DNA of 64,000 nucleotides from Pestalotiopsis fici W106-1 (GCF_000516985.1 NW_006917098.1:2356001-2420000); one strand, 5' to 3'. Positions 32,981 to 45,173 are shown, numbered from the stretch's first letter. Translations and numbers: made by a program. The notes: generated from the letters alone by a model not told the origin.

Positions 32981-33736
32981 ATGTCGTCCTCCACATCCTC
33001 GCCACCTTGGGACTACATTGCCAAGCTAGTCTGCATTGGCGACTCGGGGTGCGGCAAGTCTTCGTTGACGATACGGCTGTGCGAGGGCCGCTTCAGCCCC
33101 CAGCACGACGTCACCATTGGCGTTGAATTCGGGTCGAGGATCGTGCCCGTCGGTCCTCCACACTCGAAAACACTGGGCACGTCGTCGGCGGCCAACGGTG
33201 ACGGCGGACTGCCCGACCCGCCCAAGTCGGACGCCCAGCAGAAACATATGAAGCTATCACTGTGGGACACGGCCGGCCAGGAGACATACAAGAGCGTGAC
33301 GCGGTCCTACTTCCGTGGCGCCTCGGGCGCCCTGCTCGTATTTGACATTACGCGCAAGCAGACCTTTGCCCACGTCACGGACTGGCTCAATGACCTGCGA
33401 CAGATTGCCGAGCCCGACATTGTCGTCATCCTCGTCGGCAACAAGGCCGACCTGGCCCAGGGCGAGGAGAACAAGCGCGAGGTAACGGTCGCCGAGGCCG
33501 AGGAGTGGGCCAGCAACAATGGCGTCCTCCAGTACGTCGAGACCTCGGCCAAGAGCGGCGAGGGCGTCGAGCTCGCCTTTATGAAGGTGGCTGAGCGCAT
33601 CTTTGATAATATCAATGCCGGAAAATACGATCTTAATGACCGGCGGAGCGGCGTAAAGGGTCCCACGCCCGGCATGGGCGGCAGGAACCAGGTCAAGTTG
33701 GGAGATCAAAATAAAGGCTCCGGCGGATGTTGTTAA
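32981..33736 (+). CDS. Rab GTPase of the Rab2/Rab4/Rab14 clade
   Basis: A membrane-traffic small GTPase, intronless, 251 residues. Motifs: P-loop GDSGCGKSS (residues 20-28), switch I HDVTIGVEFGSR (42-53), WDTAGQE (95-101), NKAD, ETSAK, and C-terminal GGCC for double geranylgeranylation. The switch I/RabF sequence GVEFGSR and GASGALLVFDITRKQTF place it in the Rab2/4/14 group (compare fission yeast Ypt4). Odd: about 28 extra residues (roughly 55-89, rich in Pro, Gly, Ser and Asp) sit between beta-2 and beta-3, just before the DTAGQ loop, where Rabs normally have a short hairpin. AATAAA follows at about 33763. Compartment (early or recycling endosome) is inferred from the clade. Confidence 0.92.
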   Translation: MSSSTSSPPWDYIAKLVCIGDSGCGKSSLTIRLCEGRFSPQHDVTIGVEFGSRIVPVGPPHSKTLGTSSAANGDGGLPDPPKSDAQQKHMKLSLWDTAGQETYKSVTRSYFRGASGALLVFDITRKQTFAHVTDWLNDLRQIAEPDIVVILVGNKADLAQGEENKREVTVAEAEEWASNNGVLQYVETSAKSGEGVELAFMKVAERIFDNINAGKYDLNDRRSGVKGPTPGMGGRNQVKLGDQNKGSGGCC

Positions 33737-34422
33737 AGCAAGAAAGAGGACCTCGAAGAGGTCAATAAAAAAAGATATCAAGAGTCTCGTGGCAATAGTA
33801 TCGAGCATGATCAGATCATTCGAAAGCAGGAATGACAGTAAGCAAGCATAGGAAATGATGAAAGCTCCCAAATATGCTTTGGTGTGTACATAGCTAGATA
33901 CACTTATTCGATGATACCCTTAAAACAACTACTAATGTCTATTATCAACATTATCATTTACATTGGTTACAAAGCATTGGTACGAGAGGAGAGGTCTGAC
34001 ATGATGCAAGGTCTTGGCGTGTTCGGTTTTCACGGATGGCAAGAGAACGAGCGACTTGACACGAAGGAAACAGACTTTTGTGATTGATTGAATAACCGTG
34101 TCGTGTCTGATTGCATGCAGACACACATGATACTGAAATCTTTTGGGAGATCGCCGAAAACTCCACCGAGGCCGCCCTTTTGTTTCCCTTACCTAGGGTC
34201 TTTCTCCAATGCAAAGCGTGCAGGCCTCTCTATTGTTACATCTTAAGAGGAGATCATGATGGCGCTTGCTTTGTGGTGTACATATCCCCAACTCCTGCTG
34301 CACATTACATGCCTTTTATCTGCAAAACAGATCCTTTGGCTTCTATAAAACCTAAACCTCCGAAAAGTTGGGTAGTCAAGCCTGTATGCCCTCCTGCTTT
34401 TAGACAAGTTTGCATGGCCATC
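33737..34422. other. Intergenic, convergent Rab / PMT2
   Basis: 686 bp of 3' flanks with an AT-rich segment near 33880-33970. No gene seen. Confidence 0.6.
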
Positions 34423-36966
34423 TTAGTCTGAAATGCGCCAAGTGTCGAACCACTTCATGTAGCTGTAATCCTTGTTGGGTCCCGTCATACCCCAGCAGAT
34501 TGGCATGAAGAAGATGTACAAGCCAATAATGACCGAGTACAGAAGACCGTAGACGACATATTGAATGGCCTTCTGCTGGTTTCGCAGTGTCCAATCAACA
34601 AGGAAGCCGAGACTGAGGATGGCAAAATAGAGAGCTGGGTAGTAGTGGTGCACGTAAGTGACACGAGCCATAACAACAAATGGCAGATAGTGGAGGAACC
34701 ATCCGAGGATAGGGTACAGGCCAGCGTAGTGAATCTGGTCAATGTCGGCCTGCGAGAGCTCTCTAAAGCCTCGCTGCCATCGAAGAATGTACCAGACGGT
34801 GACCAGGCCCACCGCGCCGAGAGACAACGTTGAGGCCCAGTAGACAAAGGGGTTGCCAAGAAGGAAGTACTTGACAATCTTATCATCCCAGCCACACATA
34901 CGCAGACCAACGTTCAGAATGGGCCATTGCCACCATTGCGAAGCGAGATCGTCCTGCTTGTCAGGATCGGGCACAAGGGCATTGTTTGAGGTCATCATGG
35001 CAACGTTCAGGTGAATAAAGTCGTGGAAGAACGGCGACTTATACTTGCCGGGGTCTCCCGGTGGCACTAGTCAAGGTCAGTACTCGTCGATCCCGTTAAG
35101 CACAGACACGGAAACTTACGCTTGTCGTTTTGGTGGGCCTCAATGTTCCAGTGGGTAAAAGCATCCTTGGGGTTGTTGCTCTTGTCGCAGGTCACCTCAA
35201 TCTGCTTGAAACCCCACTGGGGCAGGTTTACATTGCCAGCACGCAAATAGCAGCCCAGGACGGGGTGTCGCAAGCGGAAAGCAGTGGTCAAAGTACGAAC
35301 ACGGCTCTTGTCGCGCGAAGCTACATCGCTGACGACCTCGACCTTCCAGTGATCCTTGTCATCACCCACGGTCAAGTTGCCGTAGCAGGAAACCTCCTTC
35401 TGGCTCTTTGAGACGGGAGCAGGGATATCGTGCGAGTGAAGGTTGCGGCCAGTCTGCGTGTGAATCAGACGAATGACATCACCGTCTCCGATGAATCTGG
35501 GATCCTCCTCGGGGTTGAAGTCGGGCTGTCCACGGGCCGGGTAGAACCACCACTCGTTGTTGGCATCCTTGTGGTGGTAGCAAGTAACTTGCTGCTGGTT
35601 CGAACCGTCAGGGTAAGTCTGGACGTGACTGTGAAGTAGACCACCTCCATAACCCATGTTCTTTAGGGTGACCTTGGATCCGATGGCAAGCTCGAGGGGC
35701 GAGTTACGACCAATTTCGCTGCCTTCCAAGTTGGCTTGGAAGAGAGAGCTCATCTGGGCATCGCCAGGACCACTTCGGGTAAGGATGGCGAAGTGAAGGG
35801 CGAACGAGAAGAGGTAGACGAGGAACGGGATGACGATCAAGCCAGTAACTCGAGCAGCAACATGGGCAGCCAGCTCAGGAATTGGCATCTTGGTGTCACC
35901 AAACTTGTTCCAGAGGTCCTCAATGGTATAGATTCCGACGAGGGCTGTGACGAACAGGCCAACAAGCTTGATGCTGCAAACAAAGCCCAAGCTGAGACCA
36001 GTCATGAAGAGCCAGAAGAACCATTCGGGGTCGAAGCTCCACTTCTGCAGTCCGTGGAATTTGGACCAGCAGAAGACAGTGGCAACGGTGCCGAACAAGA
36101 GCATGGAGTCGAGAAGAATGAAGCGGCTGATGGTGGTATAAGAGTTCTCGCAGAGAACCATCAGAGTGACCAGCCAGACGGCGGGGCGCTTCAGGTTCAG
36201 CTCACGGGCGGTAAAGTAAGCCAAGGGAATGCAAAGAATTCCCCAGAAGGCATTGAAGGCGCGCATGAAGGTGTAGTTGAGCTCTTCGGGGTAGGTCTCG
36301 CCAGACTTGAATTCAAACGACCCATTGTAACCAGCTAAAACACCAGAAACACCAACCAGAATCTTTCCCAGCGGGGGGTGGCTGTCTGCATATTAGCAAT
36401 TGGCTCCACGTTTGGATTGGTATAGGACGAGGCATACACGTCAAAGAAAAGCTCTCGTTTGATGTAATGCGAACCGAATTTACCGAAGCTACGAGAGAAA
36501 AGAGGTCAGCGGCACCGATCGAGGAAAGTCGGGGGGAGAGTCATTGCGGGTAAGACGAACTGAGCTTCCTGTATTCCGAATTAGTGACTGTTGTAGCCGA
36601 CTGCAATCAAGATGGGGCTTTAACTTACATCCCAGGTGACAATGTTGCTGAGGCCAATCTTGTAGAGACGGGTGAAGATGGCGAAAGCCGTAAAGATGAT
36701 AGGTGCAATGACGATCTCCCATTCGTCAAGAATCTCGAGGAAAGAGGGCTCCTGTCGTTCGCAGATCTGTCAGCAAGCGAGTATACTATAGCAATAGTAA
36801 TATTGGACTGTAAACAGCATACCTTCTTCTTCTTGCCGTGAAGCTTTTGCTCGTCCTGCTGGTAAGGAACTGCAGCTCCGGGAGCCGTCGCGGGCACATT
36901 ACGCTGTCGTAGCTGTTGGCCATTGGGATCGGCGCCGGAGGCCACCGTGGCCTTCGTATCGGCCAT
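34423..36966 (-). CDS. PMT2: Dolichyl-phosphate-mannose protein O-mannosyltransferase, Pmt2 family
   Basis: ER membrane enzyme that puts the first mannose on Ser/Thr of secretory proteins, usually as a Pmt1-Pmt2 dimer. Six exons: 36823-36966, 36629-36751, 36561-36568, 36438-36488, 35120-36381, 34423-35066, giving 743 residues. The third exon is only 8 nt (GAAGCTCA). It uses donor GTTCGT and encodes Glu90 of the invariant luminal Asp-Glu motif (TWDEAHFGKFGSHY), with Asp89 ending exon 2; skipping it would shift the frame. Further marks: HPPLGK, three MIR repeats in the central luminal loop (for example LLHSHVQTYPDGSNQQQVTC and LHSHDIPAPVSKSQKEVSCY), and the multi-span C-terminus LPFVVMARVTYVHHYYPALY. 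The N-terminus is hydrophilic (about 48 residues, KKKK end). Confidence 0.95.
36561..36568 (-). other. 8-nt coding micro-exon of PMT2
   Basis: GAAGCTCA lies between acceptor TACAG and donor GTTCGT. It supplies Glu90, Ala91 and two bases of His92. Reading through the donor instead runs into TGA after about 18 codons, so splicing on both sides is needed. Confidence 0.85.
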
Positions 36967-38667
36967 GGTGAAGGGCTAGATCGATTGCTTCTCGATCTGC
37001 GTTGGATGGGCGGTCGTGAGGTTGAGTGGGAGGAGGCAACCCGGGAATAGTGGTTTTGTAGCTGGGACGACGGGTTTGGTGTCGAGCTCCGAAAGGGGGT
37101 TCAAATGGTTGGTAGCAAAAGAGGGTCAGAAGTGAACGTTTTGAATTAGAAAAAAGGTAGATACGACGGTCCACCAAATGTCATCTCCCTTCCCAAAGAA
37201 AAAAAATAAAGAACAGAAGGGAGGAAGATTGATGATGGAAACAGGAAACACAACCTTTTGGGCGAAAAAAAGGAAGTGAAGTCTAGAACTCCTGGGGTGA
37301 GATTCCTAGAGAAGAGGGATTGAAGAAAAAAAGGGTTGCGCGCCCGATAATATGGGATTGGAGATACGGGTGGTAGCGTCAGTAGGAGTCGTAGATTGAT
37401 AGATGCTTGGCTGCTAGCTACCTGCCTACACGTACATGGATTGACGGTCTTCCCTACCTGTTGAACGGTATGGACCAGGTATCATCGATCTTTTTTTCGT
37501 CGTCTTTCTACCTTAGCTGTTCCTCCCGCTGTCCACTCCAGCAGGCCCTCGACTCCCTGGTCCGCGTCGTGCTATTAGCGGGAGCCCAGGCTACGTTAGC
37601 GCGTCGAGATGGACAGGTGGTCAGTTCATTTCAGCTTGGATAAGAGGCGCAGGAACCTCGAAAAGCTTCCCAAGAGCTCCCTGCCCGGGTCCAATTACAG
37701 GCCCAGAGCTGAGCACTTGGGGCCTGCGGGAACCAAAACGAGACAAACCACTTCCATTGGGAGGAGCTTCAAATACCTAATGTAGGTCCCTCCCTACCCC
37801 TGGCCGGGACCCGACTGGACCCCTCCGTTCGTTAGCTTCGTATTATCGGATCGTACCGTATTCCGTAATGGCCTATTTTCTTCCTCTCATTTCCAAATTC
37901 TTTGCGTGCACATACACACCTTGTAGAAAGATACGTATTCAGGTAGACACTGTATTGTATTCAATTTCTCACTTTGACCCGTTCGTTCCACATGTACACG
38001 ACTCCCCATCTCCGCTTCATCGTCAAAGTCGTACAACACTTCTACGGAATACGTTGGTCAAGAATCCGTCCTAGACCTCGATCAAACAGCCAAGCAATCA
38101 TGACACTCTAAAAAGTGACGTGAAGGGGGAAAAAGGGGAAAGGGAGCATTTGCCTCTTTGAAGGGTCTTAGACATGCTTTATACATGCTTTATACATGCT
38201 TTGCTCTCGCATTGATAGCACCGAGATAGGTACATAGGTTGGTAGATAGGTAGACATGGACAGCAGTTTCCATCTGCAATCAATTCCCGGAAAACTTTAA
38301 AAAAATCATGCAACGGTGTCATGAAAACGTTGAATTCGGCCAATTGCTACACCCCAGGCGCTAACCATAAATCAAAACCATCTACTAAATAACCACAACT
38401 TCTGTCCTCTAACCCCCAATGATGATGCATGTCACTCATGTGGAGTACTTGAGTTTGTACGCCCATGAGATTTGCAAACCCCCTCATCAGATTATGGTGT
38501 GTCCAACGCACCCAGTGTGCAATGAACATTTCCTCTCATCCGCTCTGTTATCGCGCCTGGACATAGCTTCCGCACGAGTTGACTGCCGATGCTCTCTATG
38601 TGAACCAAACCCCAAGTCTAAATTCGTGAGATGAATCTGAAAATGCACGCTGTCCAGTACTCATGCC
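36967..38667. other. Intergenic: PMT2 promoter and MFS 3' flank
   Basis: 1.7 kb. An A-rich leader region (36970-37340) is followed by CT-rich sequence. An 11-nt tandem repeat lies at 38172-38202 and GGTAGATAGGTAGA words near 38240. No gene found. Confidence 0.55.
38172..38202. repeat. Tandem repeat, 11-nt unit, about 2.8 copies
   Basis: ACATGCTTTAT repeated without mismatch; the third copy is cut after nine bases. It lies about 470 bp beyond the MFS stop codon. Confidence 0.9.
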
Positions 38668-41134
38668 TTAATCGTCTCGTTGATCCAAACGTTCGTAAGC
38701 TGGGCCACGGCTGCCGCTCTCGCCTCGTCCTGTCACCCGGTTGAGCCAATCTCCAACACGGCCCCGGGAATGGCTCTCGGAGCGGATCTGAGGCTTGCCA
38801 TCCACTATCTTGACGTGTGGCGGATCAATATCCAGTGGCGGGATGGCCGAGTCTGGGCCCGGCCGGCCGCGCAGGTCAAGAGAGGGCACTGGCGACGATG
38901 CTCTGTAAATAGAGCCAGTCTCGGACCTCAAGCTAGGGGTGCCCATGGCCGTGGTAGCGTCGCCGAATAGCGAATCCATCTCTTCCAGCCGAACGCCAGA
39001 AGTCTCAGGGTAAATGAAGTAGACTATACATTGTTAGTGATCATGGCTCACTCGCAGCAGCGGGGTCGAAATCTTACCAGTGATGAAACTGACAACGCAA
39101 AAGAATGCATGCAAAAGATACAGTCGCCATTGAATCCAGTCCTGCAAGATTGGGGTCATTTCACCAACGATGAAATTGAAGGTCCAATTGGCAGCTGTCG
39201 ACAAACTGGCACCCTTCGATCTGATGCTGAGAGGCAGAATTTCGGGAGGGTAAAGCCAAGGAATCTATGGTTGTCAGCTTTAAATGAGGAAAAAAACAGA
39301 TCACAGGTCGGAAAGACTTACAGGACCCCATGAGTATCCGAATGCAGCGTTATAAATCATGACAGAGATGACCACAAGAGTTGGCGTGTTGTCAATGTCC
39401 AGGTAGAGGAAGTAGCTGACAGACGAAAGTGAGATGGCCATGGCGACGGCTCCGCTAAGCAGGATGAACCGGCGACCCCATCGATCCACGATATACCATG
39501 GAGGGATTGTAGAAAGCAGGTACGTAATACCGTTGATTCCAGTCATCTTGATGGCGTCATGCCCATACCAGCCTGCAGATTCAAAGACGTACGGTGCGTA
39601 GTACGAGATGACGTTGATGCCGTTGAGTTGGGCCAGAGCCTGGGCGGACATCGCAATGAACACACGCGTTTTGTACTTACGGAACATTTCGCTGTAGGTC
39701 CTCTCGCCCTCCATTCGCTGCAGCAGAACGTTCATTTTGATCTCGCGATACTCGTCACGGGCTTTGGCGTTGTGGATGTCTCCAGCACCATACAAGTTTG
39801 CAATGACAACAATACCCTCCTCGTCGTGGTCGTTATCAAGTAGCCATCTGGGCAGAGTCAGCAATGATTCACTTTATGGTAGCCAATCGCAGTCTGTAAA
39901 TACCTTGGAGATTCCACAATGAGATAGCTCCCTACACCCAGAAGCGCTCCCATGACGCATTGCATAAGAAGCGGCAAGCGCCATGAGTAGTTGCCTTCGA
40001 TGTACCCACAGAAATAATCGACCCATACCGATGTGGTATAACCGATAATATTACCACTGAATTCTATACATGCAAGTTTGCCGCGGTTGTGTGGAGGGGA
40101 GATTTCAGACTGATATACCGGCACAATGGTCGACAGCGAGCCGACACCAAGACCGGCAATAATTCTGCCCAACATCATCATGGGCATGTTGGTAGCACAA
40201 GTCTGCAATGCACCGCCCACGAAAAAGATGGCAGAGCCATAACGGATCGTCTTTCGCCGACCAATTTGATCGCCAATTTTTCCCACGGCGAGAGATGATA
40301 TCAGGGCACCAATCTCGAGAATGGCCACCATGGTACCAATCTCGGCATGGGAAGGATTGTTGAAATAATTCCGGAAGTCAGGTCCGCTGTAGACAAGAGC
40401 ATTAGTGGCAGGCACGATTATATAACGCGCGGGCGCGTGCAATGTTGAACACCTACGTGATAATACCGGACATAACTCCCTGATCATAGCCAAAAAGGAA
40501 AACGCCCAAAGAAACGAATATACTCGTAAAGTAGCTATAACAACGGTCAGCACCTAGTCAGATATCTGAGGGGTTTTCCTTATCTTCCGCGTGTACATAC
40601 ATCAGGCTTTTGCCTGTGAGGCCGCGAAGCCCCGTGCCCGGCATGATGGCGGACAGCAGGCGTGTTGCTCTAGAAGGTCGACGAAAGGGAACGTCTGGGA
40701 TTTCAATTGCTTCCTTGCTGATGACGTCTGCATGTAGATGTGATGACCGCTGGGGACTGTGCTCGGATACGGATCTGCGGAATTGAACGCGTTTATGCTT
40801 GGAACGCTTCTTATCTACGACGCCGGCGAGCAAGCCGTCGTCTTTGAGCGATGTGTCAGCAAGGCGTATCCTGAGCGGATCTTCCTCGTCGGCAAGCTGT
40901 TCAGCAATATCTCCCGTATCAGTCCAAGAGTCGAACTCGGAATCGGCAGAGTCAGACGACGGGCGATCGTGGTGGTGGTCGTCGTCGACCCGGGAACCTG
41001 CCAACAATGACGTCGACTGGGCGCCGTGGTGCTCGGGACGGCTAGTGAGGGTCCGCAGAGGAATGTTGGAGGGAAGACGACTCTGGTTCGGCGGAGGAAT
41101 CTTGGAAGATATGGGGCTGTTTGGCAGCAGCTCC
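38668..41134 (-). CDS. MFS sugar porter with long cytosolic tails
   Basis: Coding exons from 3' to 5': 38668-39023, 39078-39264, 39322-39847, 39904-40386, 40457-40534, then from 40601 up to about 41134, all in phase. Twelve-helix sugar porter marks: FLFGYDQGVMSGI, GKIGDQIGRRKTI, PVYQSEISPPHNRGKLACIE (PESPR equivalent IVESPRW), QALAQLNGINVISYYAP, DRWGRRFIL, PWLYPPEILPLSIRSKGASL and YPETSGVRLEEMD. Membrane sugar uptake is expected; the sugar is unknown. The N-terminal tail (at least 175 residues, acidic then basic) and C-terminal tail (about 105) are long. The open frame continues 5' through PYRGRELLPNSPISSKIPPP with no ATG until a stop at 41203-41205. The start codon must therefore lie in an unplaced upstream exon, perhaps spliced to 41134 after the pyrimidine tract. 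Confidence 0.88.
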
Positions 41135-43292
41135 CTTCCGCGATATGGGAATGATTGAAATATAAGAAGGGTAGGAATAGAAAAAAAAAGAAAGTGGAGT
41201 GTTTATACCACACTCGGGTCAGTTTTCCAAGCCAGAACCGAAGGGTGATTGATTGACGGGGTCAGGTCAGTTGGAAGCGGCGGTAGTGCGCTTTGCAGCC
41301 CTGGGAAGCCTTGGTTCTTTGGAGGAGTGACGAGAGGCTGCAGGAGGTGGACACCAGTGACACCAGTGAGAGACCTCGTGCAAACCAGATCTGGACAAAA
41401 GATAGTGCCACCACTACGGGGTATGTACCCTGGCACTCGATTGAACCGACAGCAGGCGAGTGTTGCGATCTTTGGGGGAAAGTCGAAAAGACGACAGCAA
41501 TGGTTCAAGTTAGCTACCTAGCAAAACGAGATCAACAAATACATGGATGGACAATTCAAAGAGCACGATTGCGGACGAAGAATGAAGTTCAAGAGAATGA
41601 GCGTCGACGAAAGAGTTCATGTGCAAAAAATGATGAAAATGTCTACGTAGCCTTCTTTTGTTTTTCCCCCTTCCACTCCTACTCTTCTTACCTACAATCA
41701 TCTCCCCTTTTCTCAGCCTGGAGCCAGCCCCCCGGAACTCCAGATTTGCCAGGTTTCTTAGCGGAGCGCATCACTCTATCTGTATCTGTTAGCTCCAGCT
41801 GCTGTTGTTCTGTACGTCCACTAACACGAGCCAAGCAAAGCTATCCAGCAGTGGGGTGGCTTATCACGTGTAACAACACAGAAAGCGACGATCGCTGTAA
41901 ATAAAAGCATCATCTGCGGCAATAATATATTACTTGCTGACTATTGCTTTCCAATGGAATGGAAAAAAACAATTGTATGTTTACCTTCGACTCGTCTTGA
42001 AAGAGTCAGGAAAGACAATCTCCTGCAATACACCAGAGTATAAAGCAGACAGGCAACAGATAGGTCACGGCGGAGGCTCTATTTGACTCGAGCACAACCG
42101 CCAATATACTTGTGCTGATCTTGACCATGGCAAATAGTCCTGCATTGGCCCGCCAAACCGTGCTGCAACCCGAGTCAATTTCAAAGATGCCCAACGCGCA
42201 TGATTCAGATAAAAAGATAACATTGATCCCTGAAAATACGGCTCCAAAGCTCTGAAGACCTTGATAGTGTACCCATCCAAGAAGTCGTTTGTATATCAAT
42301 TGATATTTTGGACGCTCATTTGCTGGAATCAACCGTGATAGGCGTGTCTAATACCTCTGCGACTCCTCCCCCATACCCCACAGAGGCGTCTTCACTGTCA
42401 GTCTAAACTTAGGTAGCTATTAGTCAAGTATATCCAGTGTTCCCCTCAGTTCGCTTTCGACTTGCATGTCGCGGGGTCTGGGGAAATACTGAGGGTTACT
42501 ATGTGTCGTAGGAATCAGTTTTTGAATGTTCGCATATCCTTGGAATGCACGTGGTACTCATAGTGCAGCCGAGTCGCTGGGTACGAGGAAACGGGCAGGC
42601 AGATTCCCGGTCTTGTGGCCGTCGCTTTGAGGGTCATGGGGTTCGGCCTCCCTTGAGCCAAGCCCGCGGCAAGGTCTCCACGGATGGCATCATAGTATCC
42701 ATTCCGCATGAAAGCGGTCAGATCAATTCCTGTCTGCTAAGATGCCGGGGCTTGCACCGCGTCGGTATTGGATCTGAGCTACCACGGGGTCTTTCCTGAA
42801 TGTATCGTAGTCTTTCAGGCAGGCAGGATTGCTGCAAAGAGCGGCTTTTAAAGAGTGCAGGCATGATCACCTATTCTATTCCGCAAGGATTCACTGGCTG
42901 ATGGATGCGACATCAGCAGACAACACCAGATCGCTTTTCTGGGGAGATGCCAAAAGATCCCAAATGAGATATGACCTACAGCTGCGAATGGACAACCCCA
43001 GAGATTCGAGAATATCTACAACTACAAGGTGTAGATAAATGCGTGTCTGAATTAGTATTTTCCTAGGAACCCGCTGATACCACGTCATTTCATGAGAACT
43101 GAAAACAACATGACACGGCGAGTATGAAGCTCTCATTAATGGAGTCATTGAATATACTCAGGATATGAGACTATCACGCCACAATACCTGCCAGGGAAAG
43201 TGTCCATATTATCCAACACACTCTATATGCTGTATCAATTTAACTACAGTTCGTGAAGCTGATCCTTATCTGGATTAGACACTGCCAAATTG

Positions 43293-43319
43293 CGCGCCCA
43301 TCTTGGTCAGATGGGCGCG
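43293..43319. repeat. Perfect 11-bp inverted repeat with 5-nt loop
   Basis: CGCGCCCATCT, a spacer TGGTC, then AGATGGGCGCG. The arms match exactly. The repeat sits inside the gene-poor gap and is not next to a recognised gene end. Confidence 0.9.
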
Positions 43320-45173
43320 AAGCCTATCACGTATCTTGGGAGGCTGTGGGAACTAGCAAACCAAAAAAAGACACGATGGCCCAAATCAACGGCCGACGGG
43401 AGGCGTTGCCAGCCCTAAAGGGCAACGAATATGGCGACTTGCTAAAGGTAATTAAGTATTGACAACCCGTAAGAAGGCTCTTTATTGAAAGTATCAGAAT
43501 CCACCGACAAGTAGTCCTGAGAATCCTCAGTCTTTGGTAATCAGTTTCGGGATAAAACCACGGCGAGACTAGACGCGCCAATAATCGACCATGATTGAGT
43601 CTTGAAAGCCATGCGTATCATCTCAGGGTTGCTGCAACGAAATTTCGGGGTCTTTTAAGCAGCATTGGACAGGGACTTCTTGAGTGTCGACATCTCGACA
43701 GCGCATAAATCTAGTGAGTGGATGGGAGGCGTTTAACCTGTGGCTGGGCGCCTAAACCCCCCCTGCTGTGAACGGACGATGGGGCGGGCTCTTGCTGAAG
43801 CTTGTGATAAGCCCAAAAGGCAATCTTGAACGGCCCAACTACTCATTGGTTGATTGGCCCCTCGGCAGTCCCCAGGGAAATGGCGAACAACATGGAAGTG
43901 TTTAGCAGGCGTGATACATAGTATACTCCCGTGGTATACCATTTACTTTGCACGATACTGATACTCGGCTCATTGCCACGAGAAGACTTTACGAATTTGA
44001 GAATGGCAGTTGGAGTCAGGCTGCCAGCTAAGGTAAGCAGGAAAGGGCTGAGGGACCGATGGCAATCCTTGAGGAAGATCCGTCGATTGTCGAAAGCTCG
44101 GGCTGCTGTTGCGAACTGGGTTCTTCCTGTTTGAAGAGTCCTGAAAAGCCTAATGGATGGACCCGCTTCACGTGTACATGGCGATAATGGACGTGCTGTA
44201 ACTTTGGAGTTGTTATTTCGGGTGGATGTCGAAACAGAGAAACGAGGAAGCATTATTCTCATTCTTCAAATGGCTTGAAAGTGGCAACGAGATTGCTCAG
44301 AGCATGTCTGGACTTGATTTGCATCGGCCAAGTCGGCACCTTGCATTTTCTCATCTCGTCTGTCTGCACTGCACTGCGATGGCATGCAGAAGCGAGAACC
44401 TCGGACGTTGCCTTTTGGCTGCTTACATATTCACATCCCTGGTCATTCTCGGTGGAGCGCTCGGGCAAGCACCGGACGCTGAGGGGTGTGGTCACTGGGT
44501 GGGTTCATCAGTGTTCTCCAGAAGGTTGAGGACGTGGAGTTTCCGTTTGCAAGCCTTGTCGAGGAAAGACAGTGGGAGGGCCGCGTCCGCTTCTCCAGCT
44601 GGAAGTGTATATCTTGCAAAAAAGTCAATTACTTCACAGCCATGTATGTAAAGCAATACAAGCAATATCATATGCGCAGATCACACATGGACAAAGACTG
44701 TAAAGTTTGCGCTTGATGACGAAGATGCTTTTTATAATTGCGCTGACAAGGGCATTAAGCAGAGTGCATGGTTACACTGACATATCGACCTTCATGCGTG
44801 AAACATGGCATGAGTAAGTAGTATGTATCTCATTCTTACATAAATGCCACCCACATCAATGTGGCTTTTCCGCTACAAACTAGCCCGCGCGGAGCTCGAA
44901 ACCTAGCCTCAGTCGTTGGAAGCTTCCAATAGAAGGGAGCCTCTGGATCTTTCCATGTTCCACTGCCATTGATGGTCCCGTTGTACACGACTCCCGCGGC
45001 AGACCAGACCATCCAGTCCGGCGGTGAGGAAGGGACTTCAGTCTGTGCTCTTGTCGTTGCTTTCTGTCGGTGAAAAGGCAAACGGGTCGTGAAGCAGATC
45101 GATCTGCCACGTTCCGAGCAAAAAGGGCCAGTTCAGTCAGAGGCCAAAACCAAAATGACAATCGACCAAGGGA

